64,000 bases of DNA from Phlebopus portentosus (lineage: Eukaryota > Basidiomycota > Agaricomycetes > Boletales > Boletinellaceae). The translations under genes and the position numbers were made by a program. The notes beneath the pieces were generated by a model. It searched no databases, had not been told where the DNA came from, and saw only the letters and a program-made list of their open reading frames with translations. This document shows, in pieces, positions 42,277 to 54,620 of the stretch (position 1 is its first letter; every line of letters begins with the position of its first letter). The DNA is taken from positions 310,001-374,000 of the forward strand of contig JAYXKI010000004.1 in NCBI GenBank assembly GCA_037892935.1, in the 5' to 3' direction.

Positions 42277-45200
42277 TTGGATCGAAAGGTTACTCGCTAG
42301 TTTTAACACCACCTCTCATGGGCAAGGTTCTTGGCTAGTGTTTTATTAAGGTGAGGACCATTAATCTCAAGTCTCTATTGATGCTGCTAGTTTTGAACAA
42401 GTGCACATCCTAGAGAACAAACCCAATTCACTCAAATCAAACATCTATTATCATAACCCCTTCACCAATGAAGTGTACCTAATAGCAAAAGCATCTGGTA
42501 GCCCTACAGTTAGGAGCATACAAATAACAATAACCAAAGTAGCAAAAGTACCATCTACTATTGCTACATTCAATGAGAAAGGAACAGCTTAGTCTACCAT
42601 ACCTCATAACAATATATCTAAAGCTATAGGTGAGAAACGTGGTTAATGAACTGTCCAGAGAACTCAAGTGAAAGAAGTAATAATTAAAGGATGAGTAACT
42701 AAATGAATAACCAAATAAGATTAGGATCACACCTTAACAGTGAACTGAATTATATCTAAGGAAGGATAGTGAGATTGAAACTGGATAGAGACATTCTTTG
42801 AGAAACTGCCACCTGAACAGACAATGAATATCCACCAATAATACTATCTCTACAAGAGAGTATAGTACAACTTGAAGAACTACAGTCTAGTCAAGTGAGA
42901 GCTCAGGTAAACAATAATCTGCTAAGTGGAGTATATGCAACTACAGTTGGACAGTGACTCAAAGCACTCAAGATTAACATCAATGGACTAGAAGCTCAAG
43001 TAGTAATACTACATCGAAATGACAATTCACTAGATTAATCAGTCATACTCCTAAACCAGCAAGTTACTATAGAGATATTAGTAGTTCAAGACAAAATAGG
43101 ATGTTTACACTCTATACTTAACACTTATGAGCAATGGATCCAAGCAGTTGAAACAGCAACTACAGAACTCACAAGGATTGTTCAATCGACACCAAACATT
43201 GCAAAAGATATTAGCAACTTATGCAAAGTACTCCTGACACTAGGATAAACAGTCAAATCAAGTCAACAAGCCTACTTGATATTGATTGCATCAGTACAGA
43301 CAATAGAAAGTACTGCAAGGAGCATACTTGAGCACATAGAGTATCTCAAACAAGAATCTCAACAAATTTAAGAGCTACATCATCAAACAGAGCATACTTT
43401 CGATAGAACAGTATTATCAGATGAGGAGTTATCACGAGCAATAAACCTATACCTGTTGCAAGAGTTTAATAGTCAAAGCACTACACTCTAAGTACCAACC
43501 AGTAGTTCAATAGCAACCTAAGCACTAGAACATCCAGCTATATATTCACTGCCAGTAGTGCCTATAATCACATACAATCATGTTGACCACTAACTAGAAA
43601 GTTCAGATCCTGAAGATGCAACTACAAACTCTTTAGACACAACTCTCTAAATATAGCATCAAATTGCCAAAGTATTATGACAAGCAAAGCAAAAATATTG
43701 ATCTGTAGATTAGCCGATATATTTTAAAGTTGGCACAGCATGGAGTCAAGAGCAAGGGTGAGATTGTAAAGAGTCTATTTATAGCACTCAAAGATGACAG
43801 CTATAATTGGTTTACAGAAAAGCAGATCTTGACATCATTCCATGATAAAGGAAAGCTGAAACCAGTACCAGCTATTATCAATCTAAATAGAGGAGGAATG
43901 TTTACATCCTTAAAGGAGATGTTGGATTGAATAAGAGTTGAGCAGGACATCCAATAGTTAGAGAACAAGAAGCACTATTCTATCTTCTATGCATCCAGCA
44001 GAAAGGATCAAGCATTAGGGCATACAATAATGAATTTTGACAACTCAGAGCTAGAGCACCACCTTCAATTGATGCTACTATGCTCAAGTACATCTATGTC
44101 AAAGGACGAAATAATTAGGTCAAATAATGAGTTGAATCTGTACAACCTGATGCTTTTGAAAAGTACAAGTTTGAAAAATGGATAATATGGACAAGCAACT
44201 TAGCAGATGTGGATGCTAGACAGAAGCTGATTGGAAGTCAGACATACACTCCAAGATTCAAGACAAATGGACAATTATCATTTTAACCATCAATACAATA
44301 ATTGAAACGTAATCTAGATGCCATAGATGTAAATGCACTCTAAGGCTTGCTGAAGAAGGGAGCTAAATGCTACAATTGTAAAAAGATTGGACACTACTTA
44401 AAGAATTACAAGGCATCAAAGAAGCAAAAGGGTTCTTCCTTAGAATAGCCGAAAAAGAGAACAAATAGTCAGAAATGAAAGCTGATGACAGCATAAGCTA
44501 TAAATTTTAAGAAAACATATCCTGATCTGCATTGTCGAAGGCCAGTCCACTATAATCATATAGCATGGGCTAGAGGAGATGAATCAGTAGGCTACACCTG
44601 CAAGCATGATGAAGAATACTGAAACAACTTCTATAAATCTCTAGCAAGTAAAGAGCAACAGAGAAAAGACTAGAACCTCCATTGAATAAGACTGTACAAT
44701 GCAAGAGTACGAAAGGTAGCAGAATGGTTTCAACAACTAGTATTTTATACATTCTGGATTCAACTCCAGTGAAGTGATGTATAATAAGTGATTGCCAATA
44801 CATGCATTGCATCCTCGATTATCCATTTAAGTGAAGGTTGGAACAAAGACCCTAGTAGCCTGAGTATTAATTAATTCCAGAGCAACATGTAGTATGATAC
44901 ATCTCAACTTGGTATGACACTATAACCTATCCAAGAAGAGGCTTGATCACCCTCAACCCCTGAATAATGCTGATGGAAGCCTTAACTAAGGAGGAGCAAT
45001 TACACATAAGGTCTACTCATTAATCTTTGATGGACCCAAGCTGCAGCCACAAATGCTAGCAGTAGTAACTACAGGACAAGATCAAGTGATACTAGATATT
45101 GACTATTTGGCTAAAGTCAATCCAGAAATTGATTGGAAGAATCAAATATGGAATTGAAATGGTAATGCAATACTATTCAAGCTCAGTATTATACGAGCTA

Positions 45201-48200
45201 TCAAGAAGCGAAAGCACAGAAAGCATAAGCAAAAGCGGTAAAGGAAAGACAAATCCAACAAGATAAGACCTAGGCATAACACAAAGCAACAAGCGCAGAA
45301 CAGAGACAACTATCAACACTCTGGAGCACCAGGGATACTATTTACACTATAAAGGGAAAGTAACAATAGACACCCTCAAGAAATGAAGCCGCAAGCGAAA
45401 CTAGAAAGTCAACCAGTAACACCAAAACCAGAATAGCCAAAGAAGACAGATGAAGTAAAGAGTCCAAGCATGGAAACTATACCAGACTCTATATCGAAGC
45501 AACTATCAGAATAAATAATTACAGTGCAACAATGAACAAGACATATACCAAAAAGGATAATCCCAACATAGCAATTGTACTAGACATCTGAAGGTGAAGT
45601 TACTGAAGTAATGAGCAAGCATAACCAAGATGAGTAAGAGGAAATAAATGACTCTCTTAAGCAATGGAAGAAACAGCCACTACAAAGAAGGCAACTACTA
45701 CTACTGGAACAGAAGAAACCAGATGGCATAAAAATCCAGCCAGTACCAAAGGAAAACCTGGGATGACAACTAGTACACATCCACTAGAGGAACAATATTA
45801 TAACAAATGAATGGCAGAAATGAAACAAAATTGGACACCACAACCAATACCACTTAGAGAAGCAACTCCCACACCGAAGTATACAAGATAGACAGATAAA
45901 GATAGCAATATCAATATACAAGAAGAACAGGAGACAATAGAAGACACTCCTATGCATAATATAGAGCCACTAGATATCAAAAGGCTCAGAACGACCGATC
46001 AACCAATCACCCTTATCAGAAAGGAAGAGCTTGCTAAAAAGTTAAAGCTAGACCTTAAATAAAATTGGTCACCAAGGCAGCAGAACCAAGTTTCACAACT
46101 ACTGAATAAAGCGAGTTCAGTATCACAGTAGTATTTACAGCAGAAGGCAGCTGCAGAAGGATTACTCAGCATAGAGAAACAAGATTGGCAAAAACTCCTA
46201 TCAAAGCAAATTGCAGACTATGTAGATATATTTGATCCAGATAGATCAAGGAGGTTACCTAAGCATACAAAATAGGATATGGCAACAAACCTCAAGGAAG
46301 GAGTACTATTACCAAAACTGAGGCCTATTATCAAGCTCACACAAGAAGAGCAGGCAGCACTCAATACCTATGTCCAAGAATTACTGGACAAAGGATGGAT
46401 TAAGAAGGTTCACTCATATAAACTATGTCTGGTAGTAGCACCAGTCTTCTTTATTGGAAAGAAAGATAGAGGAGCATAAGCAGTAACTGATTACTGAGAC
46501 ATTAACGATGTGACAATATCAGATCTATACCTAATACTGATTATGAGCATTCTACTAGAGAAACTGAAGAAAGGAAAATTCTTCTTTACACTCGATATGC
46601 GATTAGGATACAACAATCTGAGAATTTGAGAAGAAGGTGAATGAAAGGCAGCATTCCAAGTTGGCAATGCAGTTTACAAGCCAAAGGTCATGATGTTTAG
46701 AATGAAGAACTCACCTACAGTATTTCAATGATTTATGAATGACAACTTCAAATATTGGCTCAGAACAGAAGAGGCACTAAACTACCTAGATGATCTCATT
46801 GGCCAAGTGCAAACCGAAGAGGAGCACTAGACACTCTTTAGAGCAATTCTATAGAAATACTGAGAACTCAACATCTATCTCAAAATCAAGAAATATCATT
46901 TTCTCCAAACCTAACTTGACTATCTGAGATTTGTAATAGGAATGAAAGGCATCCAAATTAGATCCTTACAAACTCAAAGTGATACAAGAATGGTCAACAC
47001 CAAAGACAAAATGACAGATTTAAAAGTTCCAAGGCTTTTATAGCTTCTACTGAAGATTTATCAGAAACTATGCTGATTTATATACATTTATTGGTGAACT
47101 CATCAAGAAGGATCACAAGTTTATTTGGACAGAAGCACAAGACAAAGCTTTTGAAAGTATCAAGAAGGCATTCAAAACTGAAGTAGTATTGGCAATACTA
47201 AAGCCAGACAAACTATATATATTGGAAACTGATGCATCCGATGTAACAATTGGTGCAGTCTTACAATAAGAAGATGACCAAGGAGAACTGAGACCTTTAG
47301 GTTTCATGTCAAAAATACTATCAAGTGCTCAATAAAATTATCCGACATATGACAAAGAGATGCTAGCAATTATGGAAGCACTTGCATATTGGAGACACTT
47401 ATTAGAAGGAATAAAGGAACTAATAACTATCTGAAGTGATTATGCAAACCTCTGATACTTTATGACAACTCAGAATCTAACAAGATATCAAGTGAGATGG
47501 GCACTAGAGTTATTATGATATAACTTCAAGATTCTCCATTGGCTAGGCAAGAAGAATTAGGCAGATGCACTATCATGATGAGCTGATTATATACCAGAGG
47601 ACAAAGATAACTTAGGAGTTACCTTGCTACCACCTGATATGATTGAGCAGCAAACATTACAACAAACTAAGATCAATGGTCTATATAGGCTAGAAATAGA
47701 AATAGTCACTATTCCTGATCTAATCATTCGAACAATCAAGAGACATTACAATACCAAGGAGGCCAAGAAGAAAATATTAGCAATCAAGAAGAGCAATGGC
47801 TACAGTTATAGGAATGGCTTGCACTACATAACCAATACATTATATATCCCACCATCTACCAATACAAAAGTGTTGCTAATCTAAAGGCACTATAACTATA
47901 AGCTTGCAGGCTACTCAGGAGCAGAAAAGACTATAGAGTTTATAAAACGATCATACTATTAGCTAAAGATGGAAGAGATAATCCAAGAATATATCTCATT
48001 CTGTGATATATGTCAACATGTAAAACTAATTTGACAGTTTCAAAATTTGCCGCTCCTACCATTGAAGGCACTGTATTAACCATGGGAAACTATAACCTGT
48101 GATCTGATTACTAATTTACCAGTCAGCAATGAAGGCTACAGTTTGATACTTGTTATAGTGGACAAACTCACTAAAATGGGGAAGTTCATTCTTTGTCAGG

Positions 48201-49287
48201 AGATATCTAATGCTAAGCAGTTGGCACACTTGTTTCGCCAATACATCTTCAAATACTATAAGGCCTCTAGTAAACAAGTAATCACCAACTGAGGTAGCAA
48301 CTTCACTATGCAATTCCTCAAGGAGTTCTGCAGACTTATTAATATTGATTAAAAAACTAGTACAGCATATCACCCATAAACTGATAGTCAAACTGAGCAA
48401 CTCAATCAAGAACTCGAATAGTACTTACACTGCTATGTGTCCTACTACCAAACAGATTAGGCAGAGTACATCAATATGGCAGAATTTGACTACAACAATC
48501 AAAAATACAGGACCACTCATCAGTCACCATTCTATATACTGTATGAAGGGTACCCTCACCTGGATGTAGTGGAGACTGGTGATTCAAATATCTCAGAAGT
48601 AATAAATTACCTAAAGGAGCTTTGACAAGTACAGCAAGAGGCCTATAATTTAATTAGATAAGCAAATGAGGCAATGAAGCTTTATGTAGACCTGCATCAA
48701 GGCAAACTGCCAGAGTACAAACTAGAAGATGAAGTGTTACTAGATATGAGGAATCTCAGTTGATTGGAACCAATGAAGAAACTTGCAATAAAATGGGCAG
48801 GCCCTTATAAAGTCGAAAAGACAGTCAGACAAGTGTCATTCAGATTATGCTTATCCAAAACTCTTCTGATACACTCTATATTCCACGCAAGTCTTCTCAG
48901 GCCTTACAAGTGAAAGGACTACTCTGAAAGACCCACTTTGAATGAGCCACCACCTATTAAAGTAGAGGGCCAAGTGAAATATGAAGTAGAGACAATTCAT
49001 GATACATGATGTCATCAAAATAAGATACAGTATCTTATTCAATGGAAAGGATACCAAGAGCAAACATGGGAGTCACTTGATAACCTTAAGAACTCTTATC
49101 AAATGATAGAAGAGTTCCACAAGAGGTATCCTCAGGCAATGAGACCATCAAACCTTAATTAATAGATGGCTGAATGAAGACAAATTAGAAGATAATTACA
49201 TCATATGCACTCCACCCAATAAAGCTGTATATGGAGCCATCATAGAGACAATGAGTAAGGTATTCAATAACCTTATCAAGCAATGAC
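42277..49287 (+). pseudogene. Old Ty3/Gypsy chromovirus, gag-pol, highly degraded
   Basis: In order: leader and gag; zinc knuckle CYNCKKIGHYLKNY (44368-44409, last Cys lost); a protease remnant (INSRATCSMIHL near 44872); RT (IKLTQEEQAALNTYVQELLD near 46331, KKGKFFFTLDMRLGYNN near 46571, YLDDLI near 46782); RNase H (ETDASDVTIGAV near 47226); integrase zinc site (HYNYKLAGYSG...CDICQH, 47889-48020) and core (CDLITNLPVSNEGYSLILVI near 48098); and a chromodomain (VKYEVETIHDT then KIQYLIQWKGYQEQTWES, 48976-49080). The frame is interrupted throughout by TAA, TAG and TGA. No 3' LTR follows; palindromic-element fragments begin at 49294. Confidence 0.85.
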
Positions 49288-49293
49288 ATCACA

Positions 49294-49393
49294 GTCAAGA
49301 ATTGAGTGAGATATAGCAATTTTTATATTTTGAGGTGTTCTATGTGACAAAAATCACAGAAGTTGTGAGTGACAAAACATATAAAAAAGGCTG
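49294..49393. repeat. Terminal fragment of the 735-bp palindromic family (A)
   Basis: GTCAAGAATTGAGTGAGATA to AAAAAAGGCTG, then TA: the right-hand end of the family at 39447-40181, including the segment missing from that element's left arm. Confidence 0.75.
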
Positions 49394-49395
49394 TA

Positions 49396-49530
49396 AAACT
49401 ATGAATTTAACAACTTAGATTATACAAAATGGTCAAGAATTGAGTGAGATATGATGATTTTAAATTATGAGGTGTTCTGTATGACAAAAATCACAGAAGT
49501 CACGAGTGACAACACATATGAAAAAGGCTG
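49396..49530. repeat. Terminal fragment of the 735-bp palindromic family (B)
   Basis: AAACTATGAATTTAACAACT to GAAAAAGGCTG, then TA. It is in the same orientation as fragment A and directly adjacent, so two right ends lie in tandem. Confidence 0.75.
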
Positions 49531-49532
49531 TA

Positions 49533-50362
49533 AGACACTATCACTGTGTGTTAAGATATTGTACTGTGCATTAAGAGGATTGAAAGATGAAAAAAAAAGA
49601 GCCTACTTTTAATGCTACTTATACTTTCTAGATAATCTATTTTTTGTTCTATTTCTTACTTATCTCCTCTCTACTTTACTCTACCTTGCTCTATCTTTCT
49701 CCACTTCACTCTATTATTATATCACTTCCTTTGTCATTCTGCCCTACTGAGTGTCACTTTATTTTTACATATCTCTACTATAATAGAATTCTGTAAAGTT
49801 GCTGACTAAGACAATAAAGGTGCTACTCCAGTATGGAAAGCTCTACTGTCAGTGCTCTATTATGATGTCAAGTCTGTCATCAGGTGAGACTGCAGCTTTT
49901 GATGCAATGTAGACAGCTCAATATGTGACTCTTTGCTATTTGTCTTGTAGTCCAAAGAGTGTAAGTACAACTTGCACATTAGTATTAAGATGTTGGGTTG
50001 GTGTGGAGTATAGTTCAATGTATACCATGAACTATATAAGTTCCACTGGAGAATGCAGTTGTATTTGAGTAACTAGTCATGCTTTGTCTTGAAGTTAAAT
50101 ATTATAAATATAATATCATATCTTTTGTTGGAGTACCAGTTGTAGTTGCTTAGTATCTAGGTTCACATTCCTTGGTAAATAAAGGTTCACTTGTACTGTA
50201 AAAGCTGAACATGGATTGTGCAGCTCTGGCTTGTACTATCCTAGTATCCTTCAAGTTATTAAGTCTGCAGCTTAAGGGGTTTGAGTTATAATAATGAGTT
50301 ACTTATATCTCTTAGGTACTATTAGATTTGCTAGATTGGCATGTAGTGCTTCTTATATGTGA
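49533..50362 (-). repeat. Inverted copy of the 41.2-42.1 kb LTR-like sequence
   Basis: The reverse complement aligns by eye to 41234-42056, with many transitions and small indels. Examples are TGGATTGTGCAGCTCTGGCT here against AGCCAGAGCTGCACAATCCA there, and the pyrimidine-rich/TATA region. The promoter-proximal part is truncated at the palindromic-element terminus. Confidence 0.75.
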
Positions 50363-50626
50363 TGTTATAAAGACCCAAACATTTTCTTTTTATTTTCTTA
50401 TGTTATCTTTTATTTTAATATTCTTCTCTTTTCTTTTCTTTTCTTACTTGTACTTATTTATCTATTTACTAGAACCTTCCATCATCTTTTATAACACTTA
50501 CTAATCATTTCACTCCCTTCATCATGTGATTTCTTAATAGAGTAGACCTCTCCCATAATCACTATATATATAAGTAGATAGTTTGACTTCTTGTTCCTCT
50601 ATCTGACTTTTCTACTTACCTTCACA
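50363..50626 (+). repeat. Truncated chromovirus LTR (same family as 20256-20709)
   Basis: TGTTATAAAGACCCAAACAT begins it. Shared landmarks follow in the same order: GAGTAGACC, TATATATAAGTAGATAG and CTACTTACCTTCAC. It stops there, while the complete LTR continues about 190 bp further. Confidence 0.8.
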
Positions 50627-50787
50627 TTGTGGTATTCGGGTGGTGTCTCTATCTGAAGGCGCTGTAGTGCCCTGGCCAGTCCTGTGCCAGGACACTCATA
50701 CTATGGCTCTCCCCTACTTCAGATACCATATCCCTTCGCCGCCTACACCTCAGAGGACCAAGGCATACTCATACCACACTCTAGAGG

Positions 50788-52591
50788 CCATACGAGCACA
50801 TATCTATGGATTCTAGCCTACGCTTCCCCCTGTGGTGCCCTCCGAGAGCCCAGATGAGTCCGCCGCTGGCTCCCTGGCACCCATACACATCCGCCGAAGG
50901 CTCCTACCCAGCACCAGACACCATAGGAGATGTCCCCCAATCATTATAGGCCTTCGTTATTATGATTCTTCATACGTACAGCCTCGAGGCAGATTTGGAC
51001 ACCCCTGCGGCGGCCCTCCAAGCCTCAGATTGGTCCGGCGGCCACTCAGGCATCCTCAGGTGTCCTCGCTGAGGCCTCCTACAACTTACCAGGCAGTCCC
51101 CCAAGGCCTATGGATTTATCTAGTATCATCCCTGCTCATATACCACCAAAGGCCGCACCTTTACGAATCTGCCACCAATCGAGCGGCGAGTTGCAGATCC
51201 GCCGCTCTGGCGCCCTCCTTAGTTACCATGGATCGCCTACACTCTATATTGAGTGCAGCAGCAGCCTTGGGCGGCCCAGAGACCCTGACTGATGCGCCCT
51301 CTATCTCATATATGCGATATGAGCCTCCGAACATCGGCCCCGATGTTTCCCGACTTCCCCCCAAGCGGCGGGCGACTCTAGACCATATATGGCAGTCAGG
51401 CATGTGGTACAGCGGCATGCCAAGCCACTGACCGCCGCCGCCAAGCCAGACTCCGCCGGCGCCCATTTTATTGCAGATACACGATATATCATACTATTGG
51501 ACAGTCCCCTCACGTTGGCACTGCCGTACGCCTCCTAGAAGCTCCGGCAGCGGCCCTTGGCGAGCCCAGTGACTCAGGAGATGTTGTCAGACAGTAGGAC
51601 TCATCGGCGAGAGCAGTAGAGTATATATAGAGTGTATATTCATCAGTAGACAAGAGAGATAGACGGGATAGAGAGCATATACAGCACCCAAGGGCCAGGG
51701 TTCGAGATTCCCTCACTCTGAGCTCCCCCTCATGTACTGAGCTCCCCCATTGACTATATACTACCCCTGACTCATCGTTCTATTCTCCTTCAGCGCCTCT
51801 GACATTTAGTGTGTGAGTTAGGACTGGGAACCTACCCCCAAACGTCCGCTGCACTACATCGTACCTGTCAGGCGGCCTCTATTCGACCTCGGCGGCCCTC
51901 TGGCGACACAGGCCTTCCATTGTATCCCCCCTCGGCGTCTTTTCCAGTTACTCGCTGCACGTTGTCCCTTATATTCATTGTATACGGTCCCTACCTTTCA
52001 TTTACCCAGTTTACGCTACCGCGGCGGATTTGTACGAGCTCCCTCGTCCCCGGCGGCCCCCTATTCGACCTCAGCGGCCCTCCGGCGACCCAGGCCTCCT
52101 TTCCTATTCCCCTTCGGCGTCCTTTTCATCTGCTGGCCGCACGTTGCCCCTTATATTCATCATATACGGTCTCTACCTTTTATTTATCCAGTTTACGCTA
52201 CTGCGGCGGATTTGCACAAGCTCCCTCGTCCCCGGCGGCCCCCTATTCGACCTCGGCGGCCCTCCGGCGACACAGGCCTTCCATTGTATTCCCCCTTGGC
52301 GTCTTTTTCACCTACTCACTGCACATTACGCCTCATATTCGTCATATACAGTTCCTAGCTTCACCCTACTGAGATTGCGCTACTCCGGCGGACTCCTGTG
52401 ACCTCCCCTTCAATCTGGCGGACCTACTAGAGCATTTCTTTCATACCTCGGCATCACTAGGCCACTCCCCCACGTCTCTGACGGTCTTTGGCACCTGCCA
52501 GGTGGTTAGTGGTTAGAGTCTGATAGCTTGAGGCTTCGTTTCTGGAGGTTTCTTCACACATTCAGCTCTCTTAGTAGGACGGACATCTGTA
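50788..52591 (+). repeat. Left arm of the 4-kb palindrome (CpG-rich)
   Basis: GC-rich and CpG-rich. It contains GAGCTCCCCCTCATGTACTG near 51720, a TATATATAG box near 51622, and the 182-bp tandem repeats. Open frames at 50832-51431 (199 codons) and 51809-52372 (187 codons) have no recognisable domain and the second is just tandem repeat translation, so I do not call genes. Confidence 0.75.
51872..52400 (+). repeat. 182-bp tandem repeats, left arm (about 3 units)
   Basis: The word ATTCGACCTC recurs at 51881, 52063 and 52245, an exact 182-bp period. Units include GGCGACNCAGGCC and CCTTATATTCAT. The third unit fades after about 52345. Confidence 0.85.
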
Positions 52592-52627
52592 GCGCCTTCA
52601 GATAGAGAGACCACCAAAAATACCACA
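52585..52627. repeat. Palindrome centre, inverted copy of the left flank
   Basis: TGTAGCGCCTTCAGATAGAG and the following ACCACCAAAAATACCACA are the reverse complement, with small changes, of 50628-50670 (TGTGGTATTCGGGTGGTGTC, then TCTATCTGAAGGCGCTGTAG). Confidence 0.7.
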
Positions 52628-54617
52628 GCACTACAGATGTGTGTCCTACTAAGGGAGTTGAATGTGTGAAGAAACCTCCTAAAACGAAGCCTCAAGCTAT
52701 CAGACTCTAACTACCAATCACTTGACAGGTGCCAAAGACTGTCAGAGATGCTGGGGAGTGGCCTAGGGATGCTGAGATATGAAAGAAATGGAGTAGTAGG
52801 TCCGCCGGAAGGAAGGGGAGGTCACAGGAGTCCACCGAAGTAGCGCAATCTCAGTAGGGAGAAGCTAGAAAGTGTATATGACAAATATGAGGTGTAACGT
52901 GTAGCCAGTAGATGGTAAGGACACCAAAGGGATGTCTGATATAAGGCCTGGGTCGCCGGAGGGTTGCCAAGGTCAAATAGAGGGCCACTGGAGGGGAGAG
53001 AAGGTCACATAGGTTCGCCGCAGTAGCGTAGACTCAGTGGACAAAAGACAAGGATGGTGTATAATAAATATAAGGGATAAGGTGTGGCTAGCAGATGGAA
53101 AGGACACCAAAGGGGAATAGGAAAGGAGGCCTGGGTCGCTGGAGGGCTGCTGAGGTCAAATAGGGGGCTGCCAGGGATGAGGGAGCTTGCACGAATCTGC
53201 TGCAGTAGCGTAAACTGGATAAATGAAAGGTAGGGACCGTATATGATGAATATAAGGGGCAACGTGCAGCCAGTAACTGGAAAAAACGCCAAAGGGGTGT
53301 AGGACAGAAGGCCTGTGTCGCCGGAGGGCCACTGAGGTCAAATAGAGGGCAGCCAGGGATGAGGGAGCTTGCACGAATCTGCCGCGGTAGTGTAAACTGG
53401 ATAAATGAAAGGTAGGGACCATATGCAATGAATATAAGGGGCAACGTGTGGCCAGTAACTGGAAAGGACGCCAAAGGGGTGTAGGACAGAAGGCCTGTAT
53501 CACCGGAGGGCTGCCGAGGTTAAATAGAGGCCACCAGATGGGTATGATGTAGTGCAGTGGACATTTAGGGGTAGGTTCCCAGTCCTAACTCACACACTAA
53601 ATGTTGGAGGTGCTGAAGGGGAATAGAACAATGAGTCAAGAGTAGTATATAGTCAAGGGGGGAGCTCAGTACATGAGGGGGAGCTCAGAGTGAGGGAATC
53701 TCGAACCCTGGCCCTTGTATGCTGTATAAGCTCTCTATCTCGTCTATCTCCTCTGGTCTACTGATGAATATACACTCTATATATACTCTACTGCTCTTGC
53801 TGATGAGTCCTACTGTCTGACAACATCTCCTGAGTCATAGGGCTTGCCAAGGGCTGCTGCCGGAGCATCTAGGAGGTGTACGGCAGTGTCAATGTGAGGG
53901 GGCTATCCAATAATATGATATATCGTGTATCTGCAATAAAATGGATGCCGGTGGAGTCTGGCTTGGCGGCAGCAGTCGGTGGCTTGGCACGCCACTGTAC
54001 CACATGTCTGACTGCTATATATGGCCTAGAGTTGCCCACCGCTTGAGGGGAAGTCAGGAAACATCAGGGCCGATGTTCGGAGGCTAATATTGCATATATG
54101 AGATTGAGAGTGCATCAGTCAGGGTCCCTGGGCCGCCCAAGGCTGCCACCACACTCAATATAGAGTGTAGGTGATCTATGGTAACTAAGGAGGGTACCGG
54201 AGTGGTGGATCTGCAAGTCGCTGCTTGATCGGTGGCAGATTCATAAAAGTGCGGCCTTCGGTAGTATATGAGCAGGGATGATACTAGATAACTTCGTAGG
54301 CTTTGGGGGACTGTCTGGTAAGCTGTGGGAGGCTTTGGCGAGGGCACCTGAGGACGTCTGAGTGGCCGCTGGACCAATCTAAGGCTTGGGGGGCTGCCGC
54401 AGGGACGTCCAAATCCACCTTGAGGCTGTACATATGAGGAATTGTAATAATGAAGGCCTATAATGATTGGGGGACATCTCCTATGGTGTCTGGTGCTGGG
54501 TAGGAGCCTTTGGCAGATCTGTATGGGTGCCAGGGAGCCAGCGGCAGACTCGTCTGGGCTCTTGGAGGGTGCTGCAGGGGGAAGCGTAGGCTAGAATTTA
54601 TGAATACGTGCTCATTG
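52626..54617 (-). repeat. Right arm of the 4-kb palindrome (CpG-depleted)
   Basis: Reverse complement of the left arm. Where the left arm has CG, this arm often has TG or CA: left TTCGACCTCGGCGGCC against TTTGACCTCAGTGGCC when the right arm is reversed. Confidence 0.75.
52905..53535 (-). repeat. 182-bp tandem repeats, right arm (about 4 units)
   Basis: GGTCAAATAG or GGTTAAATAG ends at 52980, 53163, 53345 and 53527, a 182-183-bp period. One unit more than in the left arm. Confidence 0.85.
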
Positions 54618-54620
54618 AAA

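Larger units (their letters stand above)
50627..54620. mobile_element. ~4-kb near-palindromic repeat of unknown type
   Basis: The left part (about 50788-52591) and right part (52626-54617) are inverted copies, meeting at a spacer of about 35 bp. For example TAGCCTACGCTTCCCCCTG near 50816 is matched by CAGGGGGAAGCGTAGGCTA near 54576. No protein domain is recognised in either arm. It could be two inverted copies of one element or a large foldback element. Confidence 0.75.

Noticed and set aside
51691..51715. B-box-like GGTTCGAGATTCCC in the palindrome as a tRNA or SINE
   Set aside because: One base too long for a B box, no convincing A box at the right distance and poor T-stem pairing; mirrored in the right arm only because of the palindrome.
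50832..52372. 199- and 187-codon frames in the palindrome as genes
   Set aside because: The second is translation of 182-bp tandem repeats, open in several frames. Neither has a domain, and the matching right arm does not keep the same frames open.
51881..53527. Spaced repeats as a CRISPR array
   Set aside because: Units are 182-bp contiguous tandem repeats without unique spacers, and the sequence is eukaryotic.
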